From the NCBI RefSeq assembly GCF_009687865.1, contig NZ_BLAE01000016.1, positions 1 to 64,000 of the forward strand: a stretch of 64,000 nucleotides of DNA, written 5' to 3'. Below the pieces are notes generated by a model. The model was not told the origin of the DNA and ran no database searches. It saw only the letters and a list, made by a program, of their open reading frames with translations. The stretch is from Acrocarpospora macrocephala. GTDB taxonomy: Bacteria; Actinomycetota; Actinomycetes; Streptosporangiales; Streptosporangiaceae. Position 1 is the first letter of the stretch; the number at the start of each line of letters is the position of its first letter. Both the position numbers and the translations under genes were made by a program. Below are positions 9,212 to 17,590 of this stretch, piece by piece.

Positions 9212-9490
9212 TCACGAGCCGGACGGCGAAGGGGACGGCGACGCGCGCGGCAAAGGGCGACGGTGAGGGGAGGGCTGCGGGGGCACGTTGCTCTCGGCGA
9301 GCCGCTCCCAGTAGGCGTTCAGGGCCTCACCACAAGCGCACTGCCAGCAGTGCGGTAGAGGGTGTCTGAAAGGGGAACGGCCCGAACACCTCGTCCCGCA
9401 GCGTGTCGTCCATGAACGCGAGTGTGGATCAGCGCCCGGCCGCGGTAGCACCGAATATTCGTGGCAAGACCGTGTCAAGGCGGGCTGGTG
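9212..9490 (-). pseudogene. decayed coding remnant, family not recognised
   Basis: Two frames on the minus strand carry protein-like pieces: FMDDTLRDEVFGPFPFQTPS (about 9410-9350) and ALNAYWERLAESNVPPQPSP (about 9330-9265). They are in different frames and read as one former protein broken by a frameshift near 9340. This is inferred from amino-acid texture alone, and the family is unknown. The rest of the 9203-9577 gap upstream of the large secreted protein shows no other gene. Confidence 0.3.
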
Positions 9491-9497
9491 ATGCTGT
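9463..9497 (+). repeat. copy 1 of a ~33-base repeat upstream of a secreted-protein gene
   Basis: The block beginning GGCAAGACCGTGTCAAG and ending GCTGGTGAT recurs at 14078 with about four substitutions. Both copies lie 115-200 bases before a plus-strand gene for an exported protein, in the same orientation. It could be a shared regulatory element or the trace of a duplication. Confidence 0.5.
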
Positions 9498-9577
9498 CGG
9501 GAAACGCGGCGTCGGCCCTCCGGCGTGACGGTCCGGTCTTCGCTTTCTCTCTCCGTCATCCCAACCCCTGGAGCGTC

Positions 9578-12500
9578 ATGAGACACCACCGGCGGCGGCT
9601 GCTGACAGGCGCCACGATCGCCGCCTGTCTGACCGCACTGATCACCCCGGCGAACAGCGCGCTGGCCGCCCCCACGACGGCCCCCACCGTCCAGGCCTCT
9701 CCCGAGCCGGCCACGGCCCCAGGTCAGGACCTCGACCGATCGTCCGTCCAGCCGGCCCAGCGCGACCGCGTGCTGGGAATGAACTGGCAGAAATCAACCG
9801 ATATCGCCGTCACCACATCCGGCGACGCGACCGGGTTCCACGTGCTCACGGCGACGGCCGCCACGGGCTACCAGTGGCGGACCGTCGCCACCCTCACCGA
9901 GCCCGGCATGGACACCGACCAGTGGATCGGCAACGCCTGCCTCACCGGATCCGGCACCAAGATCGTGGCCGTCTACGCGCCGCGCTACTTCACCAACCGC
10001 GACTGGCTGTTCAGCCGAGGCGCCTTCGCCGCGATCATCGACGCCAAGACCGGCGCGGTCACCAAGCTCAGAGACCAGGTGACGCTCGCCTACTTCAACC
10101 CGGGCTGCGGCGCCGGTGACACGGTCGCGCTCACGCAGGGCGTCAGCGAGCAACGCGACACCACACGCCTGCTCATGGTGGACACCGCCACCAAGCGCGT
10201 GACCCGGACCGTCGTGGCCACCGGCCAGCTCACCTCGGCCATTCCGGTCGGGGACACGCTGGTCGCGGCCGATGGGGCCCGACTGGTGGAGGTGCGGAAC
10301 GGCGGAGAGCTCAAGCAGCTCGCGGCCACCGGCTCACTGCCCTACGACCTGCACGCGACCGCCGACGGCGGCGTGGCCTTCGCCGCCCGCGACGGCGCGT
10401 CCGTCAAGATCCAGCAGTACCTGGGCGGGCGGACCCGGGAGCTGGCGTCGGGGCAACTCGGGCAGTTGACGGTGCGGCCCGGAAGCAACGGACGCGTCTT
10501 CCTCGTGGGCAAGGCCGACCGGCGCAGCGCGCTGCCCCAAGCGGTGTCACTGCTGGACGCGCCGGCGGCGGCCGGGGTCTCCTCCGAGGGCGGGCTGGCG
10601 ATCACGGCCGCGGCGCGGCGCGGGCTGCGCGGCGGACCCGGTGCGCCGCCCATCGGCGAGCCGGGCACCGGCACGCAGGGCGACGACAAGCGCGGGGGCA
10701 GCATCGAGGTGCCGAACGCCGAGCCTGTCGACATCACCGCACGAGTCGTGGGGACCAAGGCGGACGTCGCCTTCGAAGTGCGGCCCGGTGAACTGCTCGC
10801 CCCCGACGCCGGCTCAGGACTGGTGGCCAACCCCCGGCTGGCGCTGACCCTCAGACCGGCGGGCCCCGCCGTGACCACGGCCGTCACCGGGACCATCGAC
10901 CAGGGCTACACCTGCGCCGTCCCGCGCAACGACCCGCAGGTCCAGGTGTACCAGCCGCACTGGCGGCAGGTGGAGTGGGCGGTAGATCAGCTCGTCTTCA
11001 AGAACCGGCTGAACGTGTGGCGGACGAACGGCTGGAAGGGCTCGGGGCTGCCCGGGTGGAACCCGCAGACCGAGTTCCCCGCCCCGGACCTGCAGGGCGG
11101 CGGCCGCATCCCGGTGTCGATCATGTTCGGCATCCTGGCGCAGGAGTCCAACCTCTGGCAGGCCCAGCGCAGCGTGCAGGAGGGCGAGACCGGCAACCCG
11201 CTCGTCGGCAACTACTACGGCGTGAACATCTACGACAACAACCCGTCCAACGACTGGGACGTGGACTTCTCCAAGGCCGACTGCGGGTACGGCATCTCGC
11301 AGCAGACCGACAACATGCGCAAGACCGGCTCGTCGTGGAGCGCCGACAAGCAGAAGCGGGTGGCGATCGACTACGTCACCAACATCGCCGCGGGGATGTC
11401 CACCCTGGCGAGCAAGTGGAACCAGATCTGGACCGACACCAACGGCCTGGCGAAGATCAACAACGGTGACCCGTCGAAGATCGAGAACTGGTATCTCGCC
11501 GTCTGGGCCTACAACTCCGGCTGGCACGTCAAGGCCGACGCATGGGGACGGGACGCCAACAACACGCCGAACAACGGCGCGTGGGGTGTGGGCTGGCTGA
11601 ACAATCCCGCCAACCCCTCCTACCGGCCGGACCGCCACCCCTTCCTGAACTTCAACAGCTACGCGGACGCGGGGCACCCGCAGGACTGGCCGTACCAGGA
11701 GAAGGTTCTGGGCTGGGCGGCGTGGCCGATCGCCAAGACCTACCTGAACTCCGCCGGGAACCCTGTCACCGAGGGCGGGTACAACTACGCGTGGTGGACC
11801 ACCGACGACAGGCGCACCTCGATCGTGCCGATCGCCCCCTCCACCCCGTCGTTCGTCGACGTCAACGCCTTCTGCGTGCCGACCTCGGCGGGACCTGACA
11901 ACAACGAGTGCCAGCCGGAGGCGGGCAACTTCCGCGGCACGTGCCAGCGGGCGGACTCCAAGTGCTGGTGGCACCTGCCCAAGTCGTGGAAGTCCTGCCC
12001 GTCCGAGTGCGGCAACGAGGCGTCCCTGCGTTACGACTCGACCTGGGCGAGCACTGAGCGCGTCGAACCCACCGACCAGTGGACGCCCTGCAATACACCC
12101 GGGCTGCCGTCCGTCGGCGGGGATACGAAGGAGGTTCTGATCGTCGACGACGTGACCGTTCCCGCGATCCGCGGCGGGTGCGACAACTCCCAGTGGACCA
12201 ACCACGGGACGTTGTCGTTCGAGTTCAACCAGGACTCCGCGGGCAGGGTGCCGGCCAGGGCCGACTTCCAGCAGCTCGGCAACGGGTTCGGCGGTCACGA
12301 GTGGTTCGGGTACACCCGGGCCTGGGCCAACAACGGCAACGTGATGCAGGTGACCGGCACCTGGACGCTCGACCGGGCCATCAACGACTGGGCCCGGGTC
12401 CTGGTGCACATCCCGAAGCGGCGGGCGGAGACCCAGCAGGCTCCGTACACCGTCGACCTGGGAAACAACCAGGTGGAGAGGCGCTGGCTGAACCAGAGCC

Positions 12501-13642
12501 GGGAGCAGAACGAGTGGTACAACCTGGGCGTCTTCCAGTTCGCCGGAACGCCCAAGGTGTCGCTCACCAACCTGAACCTGGAGGGTGACGGCTCGGCTGC
12601 CATCTCCTGGGACGCGATCGCCTTCCAGGTGCTCAAGAAGAAGCCCAAGCACTTCGTCGTGGCCATGGGCGACTCCATCACCTCGGGTGAGGGCGTCGGG
12701 AACTACTACCGGGAGACCGACTTCGAGTACCAGACCCCGCGGTGGAACGCCTGCCGGCGCAGCAAGGACGCCTGGATCAGGCAGTCGGTCCTGCCGAATG
12801 AGACCCAGACCATCGGCCAGCTCGCCGACTCCTTCGACCCGAAGCTGGACTTCGCGTTCGTCGCCTGCTCCGGCGCCACGATGATGGACATGACCCTGCC
12901 CCAGCCGTCATGGCTGCCGCGGCCGATCGGAGACTGGTCGGACTACCGCGGCGATGCCGAGGGCAGGTTCCGGGAGGCGGCGCAGTTGGAGAGCGGCTTC
13001 CTGAACCAGAACACGACCCTGGTGGCCCTGACCATCGGCGCCAACGACACCGACTGGGACGACGTCATCTTGACCTGCTACGTCAACACCTGTGGCGGCG
13101 GCACCTACGAGAGCGAGCTGAGCGACCGGATGCTCGAGACGCTCAACACCGGGACGCCGAACGTCGCCAACCTCCTCCAGCAGATCGAGACCAAGACGAT
13201 CCCGCAGAACCGCACGAATAAGGCGAAGATCGTGCTGATGGGCTATCCGGACGTGTCCGGGATGAACTCGTCGTGCTCGACGTTCGACCCGCAGGCGCAG
13301 GCCACCCTCGTCTGGGCCAGCGCGTACTTCGCCGCCGAGGCGGCGGACACGGTGCGGATCCTGAGGGACGCGGGACACGAGGTGTCCTTCGCCGACTCCA
13401 TCCCGGCCTTCCGCGGCCATGGCGTGTGCGACACCGTCAAGTGGGTGAACCCCGTCATGTTTACCAGGACGGGCCCCGGCGACTTCGGCGACATCAACCA
13501 CGTCTTCGACGGCTGTCTCGGTGACGACGGGCGCTGCGCGAGCCGCAGTTCCATGCACCCCACCAAGACAGGGGCGACCGCCTACGCCACCGTGCTCAAC
13601 ACCCACCTCCGCAGTCCGGAGGTGAACTACACGGGCTGGTAG
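9578..13642 (+). CDS. secreted multidomain protein: transglycosylase-like, golvesin-like and SGNH hydrolase domains
   Basis: A 1354-residue exported protein; the ATG at 9578 gives a textbook signal peptide (MRHHRRRLLTGATIAACL, cleavage after NSALA). Residues ~60-330 look like a beta-propeller. Around 495-740 is a lysozyme/transglycosylase-like region (IPVSIMFGILAQESNLWQ, catalytic Glu ~523; YGISQQTDN). Residues ~870-1025 match golvesin/xanthan-lyase C-terminal-type beta domains (WFGYTRAW, ISWDAIAF). From 1026 on comes an SGNH/GDSL hydrolase: block I MGDSITSGEG (Ser1033), block III GANDTDW (Asn1156), block V SSMHPTKTG (His1327). The Asp expected three residues before that His is Ser, so it may use a Ser-His dyad. 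Likely acts on cell wall or extracellular polysaccharide esters. Confidence 0.85.
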   Translation: MRHHRRRLLTGATIAACLTALITPANSALAAPTTAPTVQASPEPATAPGQDLDRSSVQPAQRDRVLGMNWQKSTDIAVTTSGDATGFHVLTATAATGYQWRTVATLTEPGMDTDQWIGNACLTGSGTKIVAVYAPRYFTNRDWLFSRGAFAAIIDAKTGAVTKLRDQVTLAYFNPGCGAGDTVALTQGVSEQRDTTRLLMVDTATKRVTRTVVATGQLTSAIPVGDTLVAADGARLVEVRNGGELKQLAATGSLPYDLHATADGGVAFAARDGASVKIQQYLGGRTRELASGQLGQLTVRPGSNGRVFLVGKADRRSALPQAVSLLDAPAAAGVSSEGGLAITAAARRGLRGGPGAPPIGEPGTGTQGDDKRGGSIEVPNAEPVDITARVVGTKADVAFEVRPGELLAPDAGSGLVANPRLALTLRPAGPAVTTAVTGTIDQGYTCAVPRNDPQVQVYQPHWRQVEWAVDQLVFKNRLNVWRTNGWKGSGLPGWNPQTEFPAPDLQGGGRIPVSIMFGILAQESNLWQAQRSVQEGETGNPLVGNYYGVNIYDNNPSNDWDVDFSKADCGYGISQQTDNMRKTGSSWSADKQKRVAIDYVTNIAAGMSTLASKWNQIWTDTNGLAKINNGDPSKIENWYLAVWAYNSGWHVKADAWGRDANNTPNNGAWGVGWLNNPANPSYRPDRHPFLNFNSYADAGHPQDWPYQEKVLGWAAWPIAKTYLNSAGNPVTEGGYNYAWWTTDDRRTSIVPIAPSTPSFVDVNAFCVPTSAGPDNNECQPEAGNFRGTCQRADSKCWWHLPKSWKSCPSECGNEASLRYDSTWASTERVEPTDQWTPCNTPGLPSVGGDTKEVLIVDDVTVPAIRGGCDNSQWTNHGTLSFEFNQDSAGRVPARADFQQLGNGFGGHEWFGYTRAWANNGNVMQVTGTWTLDRAINDWARVLVHIPKRRAETQQAPYTVDLGNNQVERRWLNQSREQNEWYNLGVFQFAGTPKVSLTNLNLEGDGSAAISWDAIAFQVLKKKPKHFVVAMGDSITSGEGVGNYYRETDFEYQTPRWNACRRSKDAWIRQSVLPNETQTIGQLADSFDPKLDFAFVACSGATMMDMTLPQPSWLPRPIGDWSDYRGDAEGRFREAAQLESGFLNQNTTLVALTIGANDTDWDDVILTCYVNTCGGGTYESELSDRMLETLNTGTPNVANLLQQIETKTIPQNRTNKAKIVLMGYPDVSGMNSSCSTFDPQAQATLVWASAYFAAEAADTVRILRDAGHEVSFADSIPAFRGHGVCDTVKWVNPVMFTRTGPGDFGDINHVFDGCLGDDGRCASRSSMHPTKTGATAYATVLNTHLRSPEVNYTGW

Positions 13643-13650
13643 ACCAGGCG

Positions 13651-13686
13651 GCGGGGCGCCACCGTGTCGCCACCGGGGCGCCCCGC
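13651..13686. terminator. hairpin after the secreted SGNH protein
   Basis: A 10-bp perfect stem (GCGGGGCGCC at 13651-13660 pairing with 13677-13686) with a 16-base loop begins 8 bases after the stop codon. There is no T-tract, as is common for actinobacterial terminators. Confidence 0.6.
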
Positions 13687-13709
13687 GGTCAGTTCGCGGA
13701 CGCGAGCAG

Positions 13710-13990
13710 TCTCTACTGGACCAGGTCCAGGTCCGGGTGCCCCAACTCGCCGAAGATGCCGGCCGCCGCCACGACACGCGGGCGGCGGCCTCGTCGCCCC
13801 AGCCCGCTGGACGTCGCCGAGCCGGGAGAGGGTGTGCGCCTCGTAGTAGCGCTCCCCGACCTGCTCGAACAGGTCGGCGGCGCGGCTGAGCACGCGGCGG
13901 CCTCCGCGTTGTCGGGCAGGAACCGGTACACGTCCACCGGGCCTCAGCCAGGTACGCGTCCCCCCGGCGCAGCAGTCTTTCGAGAGCCGT
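13710..13990 (-). pseudogene. remnant of a TPR-containing (SARP/AfsR-like) regulator C-terminus
   Basis: Several minus-strand frames together preserve a tetratricopeptide tail: AADLFEQVGERYYEAHTLSR with LGDVQRAG in one frame, then GIFGELGHPDLDLVQ ending at 13713 in another. Actinobacterial AfsR-type regulators end with repeats of this form (LFEQVGDRY...TLRRLG and ILEELGHPDA). At least two frameshifts separate the pieces and no upstream domain remains, so it is non-functional. Confidence 0.55.
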
Positions 13991-14043
13991 CGGGGGTCGA
14001 CGCCCACATTCACGGGTGACCCGCGGTGACCATCGGATGTGTC

Positions 14044-14062
14044 GGTATATATGCGATATACA
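14044..14062. promoter_or_regulatory. AT-rich inverted repeat, candidate operator
   Basis: GTATAT and ATATAC flank a 5-base centre ATGCG. The surrounding DNA is about 70 percent GC, so this element stands out. It lies about 215 bases before the start of the small secreted protein. No dedicated regulator gene is nearby, and the assignment rests on shape only. Confidence 0.35.
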
Positions 14063-14077
14063 CCCAGATAGGACGGC

Positions 14078-14112
14078 GGCAAGGCCGTGTCAAGCCGCGC
14101 TGGTGATCCTCT
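14078..14112 (+). repeat. copy 2 of the ~33-base repeat
   Basis: It matches the block at 9463 at about 29 of 33 positions (GGCAAGGCCGTGTCAAG...GCTGGTGAT). Like copy 1, it precedes a plus-strand gene for an exported protein. Confidence 0.5.
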
Positions 14113-14276
14113 CCCCCGATACCCGCGCCACCGCCCGGCCCGGCAGAGACGGAGACATCGTGACGGCCGCCCCCATCCCACTGAGCCGCAGGCTCCTGGA
14201 CGGCACCCGCGTATGACCTTTGCATTACCGCGCAAAGGTCTTGGACGGGACAGGTCACTGATCGAGAGTGACCGCT

Positions 14277-14714
14277 ATGAGATTCACACGAGCACTGAAG
14301 TCGGCGGCGGTCGCCCTCCTCCTCGTCACGGCCGTTCCGCTGGTCACCACCCAGTCCGCGAGCGCGAAGGCGTGCGGGGGCCAGGTCTCCGGCAGCTTCA
14401 AGGCCTGGGGCACCCGCAGCGTGCAGGTACGCGGCGCCGGCTGCAGTACACGCTGGGCACACCTAACCCTGTGGCAGGACGACAGCTGCTGCAACCCGCT
14501 CTGGGTGAGGATCGAGCGGCAACTATGGGGCAGCTACGGCTGGCTGACCGCGAACACGAAGACCAGCGGGAAGATCTACTGGAACAACAGCCTCGATGTA
14601 GACACCGCAGGCGTTCCCTACAGCCCCGGGGACGGCCAGCAGCGGTTCCACGCCTGCTACGGCACCGGTGACACCCTCCCCACTTCCTGGCTCTGCGGCG
14701 GCTGGGTCAGCTAG
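14277..14714 (+). CDS. small Cys-rich secreted protein (DUF2690-like layout)
   Basis: A 145-residue protein with a signal peptide (MRFTRALKSAAVALLLVTAV...SASA). The ATG at 14277 has GAGAG eight bases upstream; an in-frame GTG at 14268 is the alternative. The mature domain of ~115 residues has six cysteines (KACGG, GAGCSTRW, DDSCCNPLW, HACYG, LCGGW), suggesting three disulfides. The stretch VQVRGAGCSTRWAHLTL resembles DUF2690-type secreted proteins, an uncertain match. It ends at a strong hairpin. Role unknown; probably extracellular. Confidence 0.65.
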   Translation: MRFTRALKSAAVALLLVTAVPLVTTQSASAKACGGQVSGSFKAWGTRSVQVRGAGCSTRWAHLTLWQDDSCCNPLWVRIERQLWGSYGWLTANTKTSGKIYWNNSLDVDTAGVPYSPGDGQQRFHACYGTGDTLPTSWLCGGWVS

Positions 14715-14724
14715 ACGACCGTTT

Positions 14725-14760
14725 CTCCCCTTCCGGCTCGGCGTCCGGCCGGAAGGGGAG
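14725..14760. terminator. bidirectional hairpin terminator
   Basis: A perfect 12-bp stem (CTCCCCTTCCGG at 14725-14736 pairing with 14749-14760) lies 10 bases after the secreted-protein stop and 5 bases from the end of the convergent minus-strand fragment. Confidence 0.7.
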
Positions 14761-14765
14761 GCGGA

Positions 14766-15062
14766 TCAGACGTTGCGCAGGACCGACACCACGATGCCCA
14801 GCACCACGGCGCCGTCGCCGTCGATGACGTCGTGGGCGGGGTTGCGCGGTTCCATCCCCTCTGCCTCCTCCCCACCCCACGTGAACTGCTGTTTCTCATC
14901 GCTGCCAGGAGGTAAGGCGCGCGTCTTGCCGTACGTGGCGATCGGATCGGTGATCTCGATCAGCCGGGGCTCGGCGGCCGCCACCGGGTCCGGTCGCCGG
15001 CGAGCGGCCGGATCTTCTCGGCGTACGAGCGGCATCCGCTGGATGCGGCCGACCTCGTTCCG
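14766..15062 (-). pseudogene. 5'-truncated hypothetical gene
   Basis: The minus-strand frame ends RLIEITDPIATYGKTRALPP, then QQFTWGGEEAEGMEPRNPAH and DVIDGDGAVVLGIVVSVLRNV. It looks genuinely coding and continues upstream (NEVGRIQRMPLVRREDP) without a convincing start until it meets the transposase remnant near 15062. This is the C-terminal part of an unrecognised protein, probably truncated by an IS insertion. Confidence 0.4.
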
Positions 15063-15086
15063 AAGTGATCAGCTTCGAGCAGGCGG

Positions 15087-15143
15087 GTTACCCGGCGCAA
15101 GGTCCTCGGCGGGCTGATCAACGAATATCCCCAGGTCGCATAG
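15087..15143 (+). mobile_element. IS remnant: C-terminus of a DDE transposase
   Basis: The reading frame VTRRKVLGGLINEYPQVA-stop is the characteristic end of the rve/integrase-core transposases found repeatedly in this window (compare GGLINEYYRAA at 39141 and GGLINQYSNAA at 62592). Nothing else of the element is left. Confidence 0.6.
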
Positions 15144-15171
15144 CCAAACCGAGTATTCGAGCCCTACAGGC

Positions 15172-15435
15172 GTGCTGCACACCACGATCCGCGCGTTCCA
15201 GATGCAGCCGATCGTCCTCCAGACCACCACGGACCCCCACGCGGCCGAGATCTACACGCCCCACGACACCCTGTTCGCCGACGTCATGCGGACGGCCGCG
15301 GAGGGGACGGACGCGGCGGTCCTGTCGACCCTGCGGGCGGTCGCCGACCAGGGGTTACGCGGCTGGATCATGGGCCGGCAGCCCATCCAGGCCGTTTACC
15401 AGTCGGTCGACGACACGCTCCGCCTGATCCGTTAG
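15172..15435 (+). CDS. small hypothetical protein convergent with the deaminase gene
   Basis: An 87-residue frame from GTG 15172, or 77 residues from ATG 15202 (MQPIVLQTTTDPHAAEIYTP). Composition is protein-like and mostly helical (TLFADVMRTAAEGTDAAVLS, TLRAVADQGLRGWIMG). No signal peptide or known domain. Its stop codon overlaps the deaminase gene's stop on the opposite strand (15432-15435). The position next to a toxin-like gene makes an immunity or regulatory role thinkable, but nothing in the sequence shows it. Confidence 0.45.
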   Translation: MLHTTIRAFQMQPIVLQTTTDPHAAEIYTPHDTLFADVMRTAAEGTDAAVLSTLRAVADQGLRGWIMGRQPIQAVYQSVDDTLRLIR

Positions 15436-17576
15436 TCGTCGGACGACGAGAGGACCTTCGCCTTCGTGACCGTGTTCGTGTCGGTGATCGGCTCGTCTTC
15501 CTCGCTGACCGGATCGCCCGACTCGGAATGCTCGTCGTTCGAGAGCTCCTCGTTCGGAAGGTCGTCCTCGTTCGGGAGGTCCTCGTTCGGGAGGTCCTCG
15601 GTCGACATCTCCTCGTGTTCCGACTCCGTCTCCTCCGGTTCCTCGCTGTCGGAACCGTATTTCTCCTGGTAGTACCTCTCCCAGATGGTGAGTTCGAGGC
15701 CTTCGTCCTCCTCGCTGGAGGCATAGTCGGTCCCCAGCTCCCCCTTTCCGCCCCAGGTGGAGATGAAATTGACGACCATCGCGCGCCCCTTTTTCGTCCT
15801 GAGAGCATTCAGCACGACCAGCTGGTTCTTGTCGGTCGTGGCGGGATCGATCCGCAGGAACGCCCGGATGACGGAGGCTTTGGCCATGCTGGCGGGCGCC
15901 GGCCAGCCGTACGTCTTCCCGTGGGTTCCCGACGCGGGCAGCCCGACGCCCTTCTGCCCGGTCGCGAGGAGCATCAGCCAGCACTTGAAGCAGCACAGTT
16001 TGGAGATCCCGAGCGCCAGGTGCGCGTTCTCGACGAGGCGCTTGAACTCGGCCCGTTTCACCAGCGCCTGCTTCTCCCGGAGCGTGCCCTCCAGGAGGAC
16101 CAGATCGCCGTTCTCGTCGTCGCTCGCCTCCTCACCCAGGAACCGGTCCCGCCGATCCAGCACCGCGTCCGCGGCCTGCGTCTCGGCGTGGACGTGCTGC
16201 CGGTTCCCGGCGTTGTGGACGAGGACCCGTAGGGCGGACCATTCCTCGTGGTTGTGGTGGAGCAAGTCGAGGGTCTTGCGAAGGCGGCGCTCGGCGCTCT
16301 TCAGGTCGGCCTTCGACAGCCGTTCACCCTCTTTCAGGCGTCGCCCGAGGTTCTGGTCGGCCATCTCGCGGAACAGCTTTTCCACCCCGTCGGTGCAGGT
16401 GTCCGAACCGTTGATGGCGGCGTTCAGGAGCCGGATGAAGTCGACTCCGAGATCCATGTCGGGCTTGTTGGCGAAGAACCGGATCTCCTGCCCCATGTCC
16501 GTGATCAACGCGACGCATTCACGGGCGGACTTGAGACTGGCGAGAATCCAGGCGATCCGGTCGTAGTGGTGGTTGTGCTCGTTGACGACGGTCCTTTGCT
16601 TGAACTCGGCGTGCAACGCCTTCATGTGGGCTTGGAGGCTTCTCTCGAGGATGATCGACGCCTCCCGCCCGGGAGCGAGACTGACCTCCTGCTTCGTCGC
16701 GTCGCCGAACAGCATCAGGCCGCCGAAATCGCCGTAGCTTCGCAGATAGCGCTCATGGTCGAGACCCGCCTTCGCGCAGTACTCCGCGATCTGCCGCTGC
16801 AACTCCGTGTCCCCGTCGGCCGCGTGCTCGACGGCGGTTCTGGCGAGGACGTCCTCCGCCCGTGACTCCTCGAAGCCGAGGATCTCCGCCATACACTTCC
16901 AGGCCACGTCGGTCAGCTGCGGGTCGACGTCCTCCATCGCACGGAGCAGTTCCGGGGCCGTCGACGCCGCGGTCAGGCCCTCGACCTTCTCGAACCAGGC
17001 GCGCAGTCCCTCGGAGCTCTGGAAGTCGTTGACGCCCAGGTCCCTGACGACCTGCAGCGCCCAGTCCTTGCCCTCCAGCACCGCCGCCGTGAACTTCATG
17101 TGCCCCATGCCCTTGGCGGTGGTGCGAGCCCCCAGGACCTCGGGATCGACCGCGGGAGCGGGCGGGGACACGATGACGTCGGGCTGCGGCTGGATCGGCG
17201 GGGGCACGTCCATCCGTGACCTGGTCCGGCGCCCGCCGTCGCCGATGATCGACGTGAAGGCGATCCCGTCGGTCTCGGCGGCCCTCTTCCGGCTGGTGGA
17301 CGACGTGTTCCCGGTGCCGGAGGGCTTCTCGTTCTTCTTCTGGTTCTTCCGGGTGATGATCGGCGTGGTCCCGCCGGACTTCTGGTTGCGATCCTTCTGC
17401 TGCCGGATGATGGTCTCCGGCTCGACGAGCTCGTCGATGGACGCCACCTGCTGCAGAGCGGATTCGTCGTTGTCGTCGGCGATGAAATTGCTCATCTCAC
17501 GGTTGGTCGACTTCCGCTTCTGCTGCTTCACCGGCTTCTTCGGCTTGACCGGTTGGACCGGCTTGGTTCTGGCCAT
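15432..17576 (-). CDS. OTT_1508-like deaminase-domain protein, candidate Tc-delivered effector
   Basis: A 714-residue protein. The ATG at 17576 follows GGAG and lies 14 bases after the Tc gene stop, so the two form an operon. Residues 1-~60 are very basic and Lys/Pro-rich (KPVQPVKPKKPVKQQKRKS). The middle is largely helical. A zinc-deaminase signature follows: HAE at 463-465 (HVHAETQAADAVL) and a CxxC at 529-532 in LGISKLCCFKCWLML. The GxSKLCC..C form is what I know from the OTT_1508-like family of the nucleic-acid/nucleotide deaminase superfamily. The last ~90 residues are acidic with DLPNE repeats. No signal peptide or RHS repeats are present. Deamination of nucleic acid or nucleotide is inferred; substrate unknown. 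Confidence 0.7.
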   Translation of the reverse strand: MARTKPVQPVKPKKPVKQQKRKSTNREMSNFIADDNDESALQQVASIDELVEPETIIRQQKDRNQKSGGTTPIITRKNQKKNEKPSGTGNTSSTSRKRAAETDGIAFTSIIGDGGRRTRSRMDVPPPIQPQPDVIVSPPAPAVDPEVLGARTTAKGMGHMKFTAAVLEGKDWALQVVRDLGVNDFQSSEGLRAWFEKVEGLTAASTAPELLRAMEDVDPQLTDVAWKCMAEILGFEESRAEDVLARTAVEHAADGDTELQRQIAEYCAKAGLDHERYLRSYGDFGGLMLFGDATKQEVSLAPGREASIILERSLQAHMKALHAEFKQRTVVNEHNHHYDRIAWILASLKSARECVALITDMGQEIRFFANKPDMDLGVDFIRLLNAAINGSDTCTDGVEKLFREMADQNLGRRLKEGERLSKADLKSAERRLRKTLDLLHHNHEEWSALRVLVHNAGNRQHVHAETQAADAVLDRRDRFLGEEASDDENGDLVLLEGTLREKQALVKRAEFKRLVENAHLALGISKLCCFKCWLMLLATGQKGVGLPASGTHGKTYGWPAPASMAKASVIRAFLRIDPATTDKNQLVVLNALRTKKGRAMVVNFISTWGGKGELGTDYASSEEDEGLELTIWERYYQEKYGSDSEEPEETESEHEEMSTEDLPNEDLPNEDDLPNEELSNDEHSESGDPVSEEDEPITDTNTVTKAKVLSSSDD

Positions 17577-17590
17577 GGATCTCACTCCTC

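Larger units (their letters stand above)
13991..14276. other. intergenic region with AT-rich inverted repeat
   Basis: This is the upstream region of the small secreted protein. It contains an AT-rich dyad at 14044-14062 (GTATAT, 5-base centre, ATATAC), striking in this GC-rich DNA and similar in form to GntR-type operators. It also contains the second copy of the 33-base repeat at 14078-14112. No gene is evident. Confidence 0.4.

Noticed and set aside
14040..14096. A minus-strand promoter TTGACA with TATCTG 17 bases on
   Set aside because: The spacing is good, but the only thing downstream is a decayed regulator remnant, and TTGACA is part of the 33-base repeat; not enough to call a promoter.
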